Shown piece after piece: positions 31,707-43,249 of a stretch of 64,000 bases of DNA. This DNA comes from Pseudoips prasinana. Its lineage: Eukaryota > Arthropoda > Insecta > Lepidoptera > Nolidae. Location: NCBI GenBank assembly GCA_951640165.1, contig OX621242.1:19893501-19957500 (forward strand), given 5' to 3'. How positions within the stretch are numbered: position 1 is the stretch's first letter; each line of letters begins with the position of its first letter. Under the pieces are notes generated by a model that did not search any database, had not been told where the DNA came from, and was given only the letters and a program-made list of their open reading frames with translations. Made by a program: the position numbers and the translations under genes.

Positions 31707-32180
31707 TGTGGTAAGCCGTATAATGTATCTTAGCCGCCTTATGACTTCTCTTTGGAACCCTGCCAATACATGAAGGTAAGTAAGTACTTATCTACAACAC
31801 TACACCACTGTTAATACCTGTTAACCTGGAAAAATACTTATGGTTGGCAAGGACGAATCAGACCTAGAGATTAGTTCCTAGAGGGTAACTCGAGTAGGAT
31901 TGGAGACGGTCCATTTATCAGGAATCATGTTTATTCCAAGATAAAAGAAAGCGAAGATTAAGGTTGTTCATCATATTTACATGCGTAAATACTGAATTTT
32001 ATATGGACACATTGGAACAACGGTTAATAGGGTAGTCTACTAACAGTCTGCTAGATATAGCGATAGAGATCACGACGCTATTTGAGGAGAAAAAACACGC
32101 ATTAACCATACTTATAATTTATGAGAACACGGGAGAGTGCATCACGTCCTGTGAAGAGTTTGTAGCGATTGCTGCCTGTA

Positions 32181-32314
32181 CAGACGACAGCACATCAAGC
32201 TACCCCAATCTCTCAAATTTCCCCAAGTGAAAGTGAACCTTATACTTTTGTGATAAAGTTAAAAATCTATAAAATAAATTGTCAGATTGGGGTAGCTGGA
32301 TGTGCTGGCGTCTG
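32181..32314. mobile_element. TA-flanked MITE, copy 1 (134 bp)
   Basis: Inverted ends of about 30 bp begin CAGACGACAGCACATC and GATTGGGGTAGCTGGATGTG read from either side. TA stands on both sides, as for Tc1/mariner-type insertion. A second copy is at 43972. Confidence 0.88.
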
Positions 32315-33280
32315 TACATTTTGAAAGAGATTTCTACGTTTAAAGCTACACATTAATTTTATCGACTACGACTTGTAAAATATTGAACGTATTACAGCCA
32401 CTATAATTATCTTTATAGCTCACTATATTTACTAATTTCGTAACAGTCTTTAGGTACAAATATTGTAGTTTAGGCGGGAGAGGAACATAAAAAATTCAAG
32501 CTTGGTATCTTTGGAACAAATTATAATTTCGCTGCCCTATTTATATATTTTTCTTAAATTATTAATATTTATTAATGAATAACTTTTAATAATTAAATTT
32601 TATATACTTTACTTATTTTATATACACACTTACAGACAGACATGTCAAGACATATTTGATCAACACGTACTGTATACATGAGTATTAGTCAATTGTGAAA
32701 TAACAATGTAATTTTAAATCACAAGTGTCTGAGCAAACTATAATAACTTCAAAGTTTCCGACTCCCTCGGGAAAGTGGTAGATTGGATCTCTTTGTTGAG
32801 TTTACCTATGAAATTCTATCCACATAAGGAGAACGGTGAATATTTTGTCTGGAATTGGATTCGTTTCATAACAATCGACTAGATATACGGGTTCGATTAC
32901 TTTCGATCAGCGTAGCTACATCTACGACGTCATATATACGATTAAGGATGCATGTTCAGACGTGCACCTCGCCAGTTTTATATTTTAATATTTCTATTAT
33001 AAAGAGACGTAGTCATTTGGCCGAAATAAAAAATGGTTTTTTGGGAGATATAAGAAGTAGAGTGGCAAAAACATAAACAGCGTTATTCTATGACTTATAA
33101 GGGCCCTGAACAAATTTTATGACATAAGTATGTAGGTACTTGCTTGGCCATTTGTCTTAGAGTCCTGTTCGAAAGAGGTCCACAGAGAAGTTGTTAAGCA
33201 ATTACGCGACTTTATAACTTCGCGAAAGCGATTCTTTTAGGACAGGAGGGATTTGGATCCACTAAATACTACACTAGACT

Positions 33281-33475
33281 GCACGTGTGGCGCAGCGGCT
33301 AAGACAGTCACCTCGCCTTTTCGTGTCGCGGGTTCGAGTACCGCGCCGGACAACTATTTGTGTGACCCATAAATAGTTGTTCTGAGTCTGGATGTAATTT
33401 GTGTCCGTCTATTATATGTTTGTAAAGTACCCTGCGACACGGGGATTAGATTCCCTAGTGTTAGCGTTGTCTTTT
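33281..33475 (+). repeat. SINE, family A, copy 1
   Basis: Head GCACGTGTGGCGCAGCGGCT with B box GGGTTCGAGTACC, then body ACAACTATTTGTGTGACCC, CTGAGTCTGGATGTAA and TGTAAAGTACCCTGCGACAC. It lies just downstream of the presumed untranslated exon, inside the channel transcription unit if that exon is real. Confidence 0.88.
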
Positions 33476-33601
33476 ATATATAAAAAAACAACTAAATGTT
33501 TAAATGTTTATATCCAGACAATTTAAACAACAATTAAAAAGTAGGTAAGCTTGTAAAGTAGTCTTGACTGAGAATTATTGTTATGATTTGATTTAACTTA
33601 C

Positions 33602-33686
33602 CTTTCTGCTGACTGCAGAGCTTTGTCGGCATGTGGAGTGATGGATCAACCCGCCCGCGCGACCGACCTCATCTCGCTTCAGATAT
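33602..33686 (-). other. pHCl: Probable 5' untranslated exon of the channel gene
   Basis: Flanked by a strong acceptor (CTTTGTTGCAG) and a near-ideal donor (GTAAGTTAA) on the minus strand, 6.1 kb upstream of the signal-peptide exon, and GC-rich in an AT-rich setting. It holds an ATG opening a frame of 8 codons (ATGAGG...TGA) and a second ATG (ATGCCGACA) whose frame would run into exon 1 out of register with the main start. Linking it to the channel is inference; no promoter was located. Confidence 0.55.
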
Positions 33687-34098
33687 CTGCAACAAAGTCA
33701 TAAAAGTGACTGTAGCGTGACAAATGTTCTGAATAAGTAACATCGTGGCTTCTTATCTCCGCTAAGGGGCTAAGTAGCCTAGATACGTGTCTGTACTTCC
33801 ATTAAGCTTCCGAATATTTCGGCATTTTTAGGCTTGTAAGGCAAGTTAATGTAAGCGCGTCATTGTTAAGCATTTCTATTAATCCGCCTCTTACTTGAGT
33901 ACTTTAGGAGAGACAGCAGCACAATAACCAAGGTCAATATAATAAGGAATGTTTATAGATCGCTGCTTAAATAAAAAAAAAAGTTAACGTAACCTGACTG
34001 TTACTTATAAGAGACAACAGAGCTAAAGCAGAACTTGTTCTGTAAGTTATATTTAAGCTAACCACTCGAAGGAATTATTGAATGAATCATTTGACGAC

Positions 34099-34235
34099 CC
34101 CACCACCGTGACTCAGTTAGTGGTGAAGCTGCCTTCTAATCCATAGGTTGCAGGTTTGATTCTCGGACCAAACATGTCTTTTTATCTTGGGCTGCAATTT
34201 TTCTATGTATTGTATGTATATATTTGCAAATAAAA
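34099..34235 (+). repeat. SINE-like element, family E
   Basis: tRNA-like head GTGACTCAGTTAGTGGTGAA with B box CAGGTTTGATTCTCGG, followed by a body ending TATATTTGCAAATAAAAG. Only one copy in the window. Confidence 0.6.
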
Positions 34236-34353
34236 GTAAATCAAGTAGGCTTAGTTTGGTAGATGTTTATTTTGTGTTTTTGTCTCGTGTTTTTAGGCCT
34301 TACGTTAGTTAATGATCACAGGATTTAGCTGTGATCATTACATTGAAAACAAT

Positions 34354-34595
34354 GACGGTCACCGTAGCCTAGTTGGTAGTGCTCCTGCCTAAGAAGCTGG
34401 TGGTCCTGGGTTTGAATCCCGGTAAGTGCAAATATTTGTGCGATGGACACGAATATTTGTTTCTGAGTCATGGATGTTTTCTATGTATATAAGTATTTAT
34501 CTATCTATATAAGTATGTATATCGTCGCCTGGTACCCATACACAGTACAAGTTTTGCTTAGTTTGGGGCTAGGATGATCTGTGTGACATTGTCCC
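34354..34595 (+). repeat. SINE, family C, copy 1
   Basis: Head GACGGTCACCGTAGCCTAGT with B box GGGTTTGAATCCCGG. The body has GCAAATATTTGTGCGATG, CTGAGTCATGGATG, TATATAAGTATGTATATCG and a tail GGGGCTAGGATGATC. Other copies are at 46672 (minus) and 62818. Confidence 0.88.
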
Positions 34596-36689
34596 TAAAA
34601 AAAAAATATCATTCACTCCGAGTATTTTTTTTAATTGCAGTTGTTATAATATAGATTCACCACGCGTTAGGGCACTTAACCTCATCGATCGTTCAGGAAA
34701 CATTTAGGCAATTGTTTACGAGTGCCAAAATCACATTTGAATAACGTGTGTGGATTTAATATACACAGTTTTTTTAAAAATAGCTATGTTCGTCCTACAT
34801 TGTAATAGATATAAATCACAGAAAAAGAATTACAATACCTACCCTTTTATAACGCTGGCACAATAAAATACGGCAAAATGTTTGCTCTGGAACTGCCAGG
34901 AGCTTTCCTTTGTACTTGCGTAAGTTACATAACGCTTTGTTATATTGATTTTAGGTGTAAAGTTTGTTTGCTGTGAAGATGTTTCTAAGGTATTGACCTT
35001 ATTTATGTTCTATTAATAGATATTGTCTAGTCCTGTAATAAATTATTAAAAGCATTAAAATTTAATGTGTACGCGTACCAACGCGAGATGGCGCCGCTAG
35101 CGACCTTGCGGATTACCACGACGAACAAGTTAGTTTCATTATGAAAATTAAAACCAGTCATTATCATTTATTTGGATTCATTTTTATTCACGAGCTGTTT
35201 TAAATGCGAAATTTTGTCCGAAGGCTAGCATCCCTTTCTTTATGGAAGTTGTAACAAGGTTGTTGGGTACATTTTACATTGTGACACGAATAATGCCATT
35301 CATAAAAGTATATTTTCATTCCGGACGACAATATTGCTCAATGTTGGGTGCTTCATCTCCGGTGAAAATAAGTCAGACCTTTATGGTTTTTAATTTAGAT
35401 CGTAATTTTCTGTACTCTTAAAATGTGTCGAGGGTTTCCACTCTTCTATTTGCAAACAATATAAAACCCTTTTTTCATTGGCGCCCTGCCGAAATTAATT
35501 AAGTCAACAACTGCCGCCCATTTTAATAATGTTAACGAACGAACCTACTACGTTGTGTTTCCATAAACGTAACCGAGAATTATATTTAGTGCTATTAAAA
35601 TGTTACCGTTACGTTGGAATTAGCGACCTGTTAGATCCAATTTTTACTTGCTTGGATTATCTTTGTTTTTCTGTATATTTTGTTTTGATCTAATTGTAGT
35701 AGAAACAAAAACATTACCGTCTATATGCTTCAAACCGTAATAATAAAGTATCTATAAAAATTTAAATCATCTATTCGCTTTCCTCACTTTTGAGAAATAA
35801 TTAAGAGTTTTGTAAAATGGAACTCAGATAAATATAGAAAACTAGTTGTGCTCCGCGGCTTAACACAAAATAAACTTTCTAATTATAGCCTAAGTGTTAT
35901 TCGGATATAAAAGTGGTTTTTGTTTTCAAAAATCCATATATCTATAGATCCATACTCACAGCCTTTCGAATGTATAAAATTAGCAGGATTATTCTTAAAA
36001 ACATAAAACCTATTTCAACTTTTCTTTTAGATAATCGACTAGAAAAAAATACAAGGGACGATAGCGAAAGCAAGTTAAAGAAAAAACCAGTTTAATTGTT
36101 AAAAATACTTATGGCCATCATGAATAAACAAACTTGCAGACGAACAGAACTGCATTGCAGCATGTTCACCGATTGGGGAACTGCGATGCCATAGGCATAG
36201 ACTTCAAACTTACGATATCCCTCTTTTTGTTGACTTATCTCTTGCCTTGGCTGGGAAATGGAAAGGCGAAAAGATAAACAAGATTCACCGCTTTAACTTT
36301 TTGATGGATGCCATTGTTTACGCATTTTGCTGTAAACGTTGTACGAACAGACCGAGGGTAATGGCATTAGAGAATAAAAGGTTGTCGTTCATTTGTAGAG
36401 GCACGTCGTGGTACGGGATTATGTTAATACTGGACCCGTTTGTAACTCCAAAGGAACAGTCTAAATCACCTCTATGGAAAAATTTGCTTTTTATGCATAT
36501 AATTTGTGAGGTTATTTGTTTATATTTCATGCTGTTATGTAAGACTAAGGTCTGAAAATATTGGTTAATTTAAGGATGTTGTGTAAGATTATGTACGATC
36601 CAACTGTAATTATTTTAGCGCTACCAAGTGTATTGAAGATGTTTCCTCAGTCATTGAAAATATTTCATGTGATGGCATGATATCTACAT

Positions 36690-36691
<2 letters not shown>
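34596..36691. other. Unannotated AT-rich stretch
   Basis: It holds a small GC-rich patch near 35078-35120 and an open frame at 36247-36555 with no recognisable domain. No repeat borders were found. Confidence 0.4.

Positions 36692-36731
<40 letters not shown>
36692..36731. repeat. (TA)n microsatellite
   Basis: About 40 bases of uninterrupted alternating T and A. Confidence 0.95.
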
Positions 36732-36733
<2 letters not shown>

Positions 36734-36757
36734 AAAAAATGAAACGGAATCATTTAC

Positions 36758-36814
36758 AAAGTTTAACGTGGTTAAAACCACGAATAGCCCGCTGTTTTAA
36801 CCACGTTCAACTTT
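36758..36814. repeat. Foldback, 21-bp arms with one mismatch, 15-nt loop
   Basis: AAAGTTTAACGTGGTTAAAA(C) at 36758-36778 pairs with 36794-36814. Just downstream (about 36840-36900) is a dispersed repeat fragment with CTCGAAAGAGTAACAAACA. Confidence 0.85.
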
Positions 36815-37428
36815 ATAAACTATAACCTATTTAATGATTAAAGTTTCCTCAAAACCCGTTCGATAGTTTTTGCTCGAAAGAGTAACAAACATACTAACAG
36901 AGAAGATTTTTTTTAGCTATTTTACAATCACCTTAACCAAGTTCGTAGTGCACACGCTTTCTGATCCAAAGATTGTGGCGTCGTTCCTCGCACAAGATAA
37001 ATATTTGTGTTCATGAACATCTCTATTTGTCTTGGTCTCGTTATTTTCTGTATATTACTCGTTTATGCGTTTATGTACAAAAAAGTAAAATAAGTATTTC
37101 TATCCGTTGTCTAGTAATTTATTTATTTAGAATTCAAATTAGATTTTTTGTTCACTTTGTCTCATGTCGATACTTTCGTAAAAGGCTCTATCTATGAGAA
37201 GTAGATCAGATGAAGTAAACACCCTATAATTTTAGTTACAGCATATACAATATAGGAATAAATACTAAATGGATGGAACGAACTCTTTGTAGAAAATGCA
37301 CTTGAATTAATGTCTAAATGTAAAAGGACTGGGATTTAAAAGATAACGTCAGATTGTATTAATCGCGTTACGTCAGATTTTTAGCAAAGTCGACGCCTAC
37401 TTTCTTACCCATAAAATAAAATTATAAC

Positions 37429-37484
37429 GTTTTCACTTGCCCACGTTGCAATACTTATGTATTGCAACGTGGGCAAGTGAAAAC
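37429..37484. repeat. Perfect foldback, 26-bp arms, 4-nt loop
   Basis: 37429-37454 (starting GTTTTCACTTGCCCACGTTG) pairs perfectly with 37459-37484. The sequence is not found elsewhere in the window. Confidence 0.95.
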
Positions 37485-38580
37485 AACTGAATAAACTCTC
37501 CACCAATAAGGTATTAATCTACCCAAGGCGGGTTTGGAACTTCGGTTTTAGATTTAAAGTGTGGACCCAAAATGAAATTACCCGAGAACCTTCGCTATAA
37601 ACCATATTAGTTCGCATGTAACATGTAAAATAGCGTTGCTCTATGTTTGAATGTTTTGAATTAATTATCAAGATTGGTCGATATGCTGAGCTAGCGAACA
37701 TGAAGGTAAAACCTTACTGTACAATTTCACTCTACCGTCTCATGTCACTACCTTTAGAAAGTTACAATTTGCTCAATTTTGGGTTCATTGTGTTTAAATT
37801 GAATAAGATTTCACTTAATTAATAACTAAGATTTCCAAACACTTCAGTAATTACCAACATTTCTTTAACAATATTGGTATTTATTTAATAGCTATCAATA
37901 TCTGTATTACCTTTATTGCATAGGTACCCTATTACAAAATATATGGCCTAATTACTCGTAGCTACGACACGACATCTTTACAATAGCTACTTACAATGCT
38001 AAGGCATACCTTCTTGGGTAAAACTTCAGTAATTGGGAGCGACATTGGTACAAATTAAGGTTATTGTTTCGCGGCTTATCAGCTACGTCGCCGTTAATGT
38101 GATTATGAACGCTACGAAGCCGTCGTTGCCGCCCGGTAGATCAGGTAGAGATTTCTACGCTGCTACGAGCGTAGCAGATTATACGTATGGTGTAGTAATG
38201 ATATTGGAGTTTATGTTTTGGCGTCAATGTAGTTTGAGAAAGTTAGTTTGTGTTTGTTTAATAATGAATTAATTCAAACTCCTAGTGTATTATTACAAAA
38301 ATATAATGGTTCTTACTGATCTGATTTGGATGACTCATTCACTTTTCAAGGTTATGTTTCAACACTAAACTAAGTGAACAAACACACACAAACTATATGT
38401 ACGAAATCAAAGGCACAACCTAGTAACTAGTATGCATAAACAACGGTTATAAAGTTATTCAGGCTAGCTAACAAGTTTAAGCAATCCTTGTGCCATAACT
38501 TATTCAACGATATAAATGTAAAATGATCTTTTTAGTAAAGATTACTATACAAGCTAAGTGACTGCGGTGTTTAAAATGTT
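37485..38580. other. Unannotated stretch
   Basis: No gene or repeat border recognised. An open frame at 38033-38272 lacks any known motif. Confidence 0.4.
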
Positions 38581-38770
38581 TACCAGCTCGAGGCGTATAA
38601 CATGGCATTACTCGGCGCGCCTCTAGAATACCTCCGGATCTTTTTAGCCGGGTTCCGGTCGCATTAGGCTCCTAATCCTTGTCAGGCCGCATCGCTTATG
38701 CTCTATCCCCCGCATCCTGTTCCCCGGCCACCGGGATTTAGAAACCCAGGCTTGTCAGCCCTATATCTCT
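38581..38770. other. GC-rich block of unknown nature
   Basis: Sharply bounded GC-rich sequence including GGCGCGCCTCTAGAATAC and CCGGCCACCGGGATTTAG. No frame spans it. It may be a repeat fragment or an upstream regulatory island; I cannot tell. Confidence 0.3.
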
Positions 38771-39069
38771 TGATAGTGGTTATTTGAATAAATTACACGT
38801 GTTTGTAGCTCGTAGATAGGCGGAAATTTACGTTGACTATGATAATATTATTTTCGTCGGATAATAGACTGTTCTGTCGATAGATTTTGGTACTTATGAT
38901 GATTTAGGTCGTTTATATGGAAGTGAGAATCCTTTTATAGGTATACATGGGGATACATTGTGTTAGGAAACCTATACGGATATTCAAGCTGACGATTAAC
39001 AAGCCATACAAATAAATCTTTACTTTTGTTTGGAATTGTATTTGACAGTTAGAAAAAATAAATAAATAA

Positions 39070-39210
39070 ATATCTTAGGACAAGTAACACACTGGTACCT
39101 GATCTCAAATTAGGCAGAACCTACCCAAGGGGCCACCAGCAAATGATAAACATACTTCTAAATACCTACATATTATAGATAAATTACACTCAGACACAGA
39201 CCAACTGGTA
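39070..39210 (-). repeat. Degenerate 3' part of a family-B-type SINE
   Basis: ATCTTAGGACAAGTAACACA, CTGATCTCAAATTAGGCAG and the TATAGATAAATTACACTCAG block follow the order of the family-B body in antisense, with many substitutions. The tRNA-like head is absent. Confidence 0.55.
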
Positions 39211-39339
39211 ATTAATAAACCGCTATATCAGCAAGTAAATTGTATGGTACCGGTTACATACATACATAAATTATATGGATTATAAGGCTTAATATGCACT
39301 TTGAGATATCTATAGGATATTTTTTTAATTTACGGCGCA

Positions 39340-39708
39340 TTGTCTGAGAGACATTTCTTTTGGTGGCTAAACAAACCGATGCGAGAGCGACATACCCTGC
39401 CGCGGGCCTTACAAGACAATTTTGCGGTGGTTGGTGCCGAGCCGCTTAATAACGTCCTTCAGGTTGGATTTTGGTCTAAAAGGAGACTCGTCATCTGTGC
39501 GGGAGATATCATAGTGAGCAACTGTGCTGTGCTGTGTGTGTGTGTTTTGTCATGGGATCCATTCTCAATATTCGACGTAGCGGCTAAGAAAACAGGGCTG
39601 ATGACTTTACGAGCTCGTCGAAGCACTAGAGTGCAACACCACCAACTCCGTATCGGCAAAGACGACTTTTTCTTGGAAATTAATTCTACTAACATTTATT
39701 TATTCTGA
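39340..39708 (+). other. Moderately GC-rich block with a 122-codon open frame, probable repeat
   Basis: The open frame (MSERHFFWWLNKPMRERHTL...) has no domain I can name. The composition contrasts with its AT-rich flanks, and the wording (CCGCGGGCCTTACAAGACAA, GTTTTGTCATGGGATCC) reads like a dispersed lepidopteran repeat, not a host exon. Coding function is unlikely but not excluded. Confidence 0.3.
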
Positions 39709-40195
39709 CCCAGGATTAAAAACCTGGACATTTATCACTTTGCAGTCAAACGCTACTACACCAATCAGTAAGATTCTATTCAGAGAGTATCGTTGCAAAA
39801 AGCACTAAGTTTAACATTTAAGTAGGGTCAAATAAAAACAACAGAATATCGAATATCTATGGTACTGATACAGTCAGGCCGATACTAAAAGGGTCGGCTA
39901 GTGTTACTCGTTATTATTTCTGTACAAGACGTGCGGACTTTTATAGCGCCATATTTTCTTTATTGGCGATCGTGGGACCAGACATAGATATTAATTTACT
40001 TGAATCCATTCGAAAATCGCTGGTAGTCAGAAGACACGTAAACTTGTATAGTGGGTATAGAATTCCGCGGGATGTCACCATTTACCATCGCATAATTTAA
40101 GGCCTTAGAGTGCATATTAGGTTTTCGTATAAAGTGCTTTAATTATAGTTTGGCAATAACTACGAGTAGTTTAGCTATTGTAAATTTAAAATAGT

Positions 40196-40730
40196 TTCAA
40201 ATATTGATTACACAACTCTACTGAATTATTAATTATAGAAAAGTGTCCAAAAGAGTAAATATTTGAATGTACAGGCCTAGGTGCAAATAGAGCATCGCAT
40301 CAAAGGGCTTCATTTACAAATTTTAAATCATTTATTGGTTTTGACGAATGGTTTTCCCACATTTCCAAAGTTAATGATCTGGTAAATCTGAACTAATGTC
40401 AGTTGATAGATGTTGATTTAAAGTGGTATATTTCGGCAACAACTAATACAATAGTGCTAAATATTGATTACACTCTACCTTTCTGAAAATAGATATAAGA
40501 ATATTAATAGTAATTTAAAATTGTAGGGTAATAATGTTGCCAGATTAGTGAATATTTTAAAATACAAGTTTAGGTCCAAGTGGGGTATCATATGAAAGAG
40601 CTTCGTTTTCAATTTCATTATTGGTTTTGAATAATGGTCAAAAACGTCAAAAGAATTTCCATAGTTCGTGATTCCCAAAATCTGAAATAATGGTTGTTGA
40701 TAAATGTTTGCGTGAATATATCAGGCAGAC
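40196..40730. repeat. Two diverged copies of a ~260-bp unit
   Basis: Both copies share AATATTGATTACAC, a TTTAGGTCCAAGT/CCTAGGTGCAAAT block, AAGAGCTTCGTTT/AAGGGCTTCATTT, ATTATTGGTTTTGA and GTTGATAAATGTT/GTTGATAGATGTT in the same order. Divergence is high. Confidence 0.45.
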
Positions 40731-41830
40731 GTACGATCTTTTGAAAAATTCCTTTACATACACACTTATTGCCTAGTTTTAAGTGGTATATAAATATCTT
40801 TATTGTGATTTAAGCTGGGCAACAGGCGGGTTGCGCCCCGCTTAAAAAGGGGAATGAAGAAAAAGACTTGTACGGTAGTCGGGCGGGTTTTTTGTTAATT
40901 TGTCGGTATTCTGGTTAAAAATACATGTAAAGTTTCAGCATCACGTCGCTTCACTCAGTGTATTGACCTTTATGCGATTGCTTTCGTGTTATGAATGTTG
41001 AATAGCTCAACGATAACTAAGATATGAAACAGAACACGATAACATAATACTTTGTATAATTATAATGAAATAATGTTGGTATTTTCTCTTTCATATCGAT
41101 TTGTATTTCAGTTACTACATAAGCATATTGCAATTTGACATTAATTATCTTACAAAATATATATAATTTTATATGCATATTATTACAACGTTCGGTGAAT
41201 AAATTGAAAGTCATGTTGAAAAAACGAGTGTTATTATGCTAAAATGCACGCAATAGAAATGACTGTAGGAGCTTTTATCCTCCATTCGTCATTCAGAAGA
41301 ATGGTCCGCGTTTTCGCGAATTAACACGTATATTAGTTGTAAAAATGACCCTAAAAATCACCCCAAAGGGCATTCACGGGTGTGGGTTACTTAGTTAGTC
41401 TTATTTTCTATAGTGCTTGGTCACAGCTGGCCGCAATTATCTGGTTCAGCAATTAAGTCTTCCTAAGCTAACCGTAAACTTCATGTAAAGCAAATAATCT
41501 GCTATGGAGTATTTTTTTCATTCGTCAATATATTATCTTATCTCAATGTACCGGATAAAACGTTTTTTGTTTATCCACGGAGCTAGAAAGCCGGATTTCA
41601 GTGTATACATTTATTTTGAAGTCGAATGTTGCTAAGTGCTCTTAATGTTCACGTCATAAATCTTCTCAACAAGGCACAAACTTTGCTACAGACGCTTATA
41701 AAATGTTCTCAAAAGGCAATTATGGATTTCTTTTGCCATGTTCACCATTAATCACAGATTTTAAACAGTATGAACTGAGCTTTATGTATTATTTTGGGTA
41801 AGAATTTTCGAAGTAGTCTGGTTAAGAAGA

Positions 41831-41965
41831 GTGTGGCTGGCCGGTTGCTCTAGTGGTTAGCTTACTGCTAAGCCAGAGGTCGTGGGTTCGATTCTCACCC
41901 GGGGCAAACCTTTGTGTGATGATTACGATTACTTGTTCTGCGACTGGGTGTAATTTACTGTAAAC
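41831..41965 (+). repeat. SINE, family D
   Basis: Head GCCGGTTGCTCTAGTGGTTA with B box GGGTTCGATTCTCACC, then the shared body motif ACCTTTGTGTGATGATTACG and CTGGGTGTAATT. The sequences either side of the tRNA-like core do not pair as an acceptor stem, so this is a SINE and not a tRNA gene. Confidence 0.75.
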
Positions 41966-42599
41966 TGTCTTGAATTATTTTATAAGAACTCCCTTTTATA
42001 ACTTTGAGTAGTAACAGACTTAAAACTGATCAAGATTTCACGATAAAATATTTGCAGTACCTTAATTTGTAACTATAAATCAAATAAAGTTTTTCATAGA
42101 AGAAAAATAAATTCAACATTTTAAAAGCATCTATTTTTGGATTAATTCAATTTAATTAACAAACTAGGTCGCGAACGTCACATCGTACCTAAATACATAC
42201 AATTTGCCATGAAGCCGTCGAGAGTTTCAAACTTCCAAACCCTTTTCAGTCGAATTTTCAAAGTTTCTCCAGTTTATTAAAGCCGGTTCTTATCGAGAGT
42301 AAAATTTTATGAGATTTAGGTACAGTGGAGATGCAAAGTATGAATAATTACGCATTTGGTCCGACCGTGGTTGATAACTGTGATGTTGTTATTAAAAGGA
42401 CTACAGAAATAATATAATGAGGTTCATATACTTCCATTAGTATTTATATTAATTTACCGAGCAAATCTTTCGGTGTGGTAGCAGACCGGATATCCTGGGG
42501 CACGAAGGTTAGATTTCCACCATTTAAATTTATCTAATTTTAGTCTCAAATTAAATAATCATATTGTTATGTTATTTATTTAATAATAATATTCTTATC

Positions 42600-42785
42600 T
42601 TATGTTTCTTCGAGTGCCCTTGGTCTAGCTCTGGACGTCTTTCAGCTGATATGATGATCTCAAAAATAGGAAATCATAAATTTGATCGTCCGGCGGGTCT
42701 CGAACCCGCACCATCTACCAATCCGGGGTAGGCGCTCTGCGTTAAGCTACGAACGATACACGCTGGCAGATCAAATCTAGGTTTC
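42600..42785 (-). repeat. SINE with an RTE-type 3' tail
   Basis: On the minus strand, a tRNA-like head (TAGCTTAACGCAGAGCG as A box, GGGTTCGAGACCCGCCGG as B box) is followed after about 40 bases by ATCATCATATCAGCTGAAAG and ACGTCCAGAGCTAGACC. The latter resembles the RTE tail seen at 23499. Tail sharing is the usual sign of which LINE mobilises a SINE. Confidence 0.75.
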
Positions 42786-43249
42786 CCTTGCTAACACCCT
42801 TCCGGAGGATGTAGGTATTATTTATCGGTTTTGTTTTCTAGAAACATGGCCGACTGATATGTTTACACTTGCATGTGAAAAATCATATCATATTGATAAT
42901 ACCTTCCAAATTATGATGATGATGAGCATGATTGTTATCTTCCATCCCTACATATTTTGTGCCAAGCAAATTGTATTATTGTTTTAATTCTTAAGCAGTT
43001 CAATTAAGGAAGTACTTTCATCTCCCAGAATACCCTGCACGTGTGCAAGGGTGCAGAAGTCGCTAGAGAGGGGAAGGGAACAAGTGAGTATTGCCAAAAA
43101 TAGTTTAGGTACTCTATATTGGCGACCCGCCAGGATCCATGCATAAGTGACGTGAGGTGTTCTATTGAAACAACTGTTACAAGTATGTAAATCCAGAACC
43201 AAGTTACACATAGGTAACATAAAATTGCACTAAATAATATTTGCATTGT

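Larger units (their letters stand above)
30633..31756. repeat. Tandem duplication of a ~561-bp unit
   Basis: Copy 1 is 30633-31194 and copy 2 is 31195 to about 31756. They are nearly identical; visible differences are a 5-bp deletion (GTTCC) and a 3-bp insertion (ATT) in copy 2 plus some ten substitutions. Each contains a perfect 18-bp foldback (31103-31146 and 31663-31706). Open frames of about 60 codons are duplicated with it but show no protein signature. Confidence 0.95.

Noticed and set aside
36247..36555. 102-codon open frame on the plus strand
   Set aside because: No domain, no splice context and an equally open antisense frame; likely chance.
41831..41905. Possible tRNA gene
   Set aside because: A and B boxes are present, but the ends do not pair as an acceptor stem and a SINE body follows.
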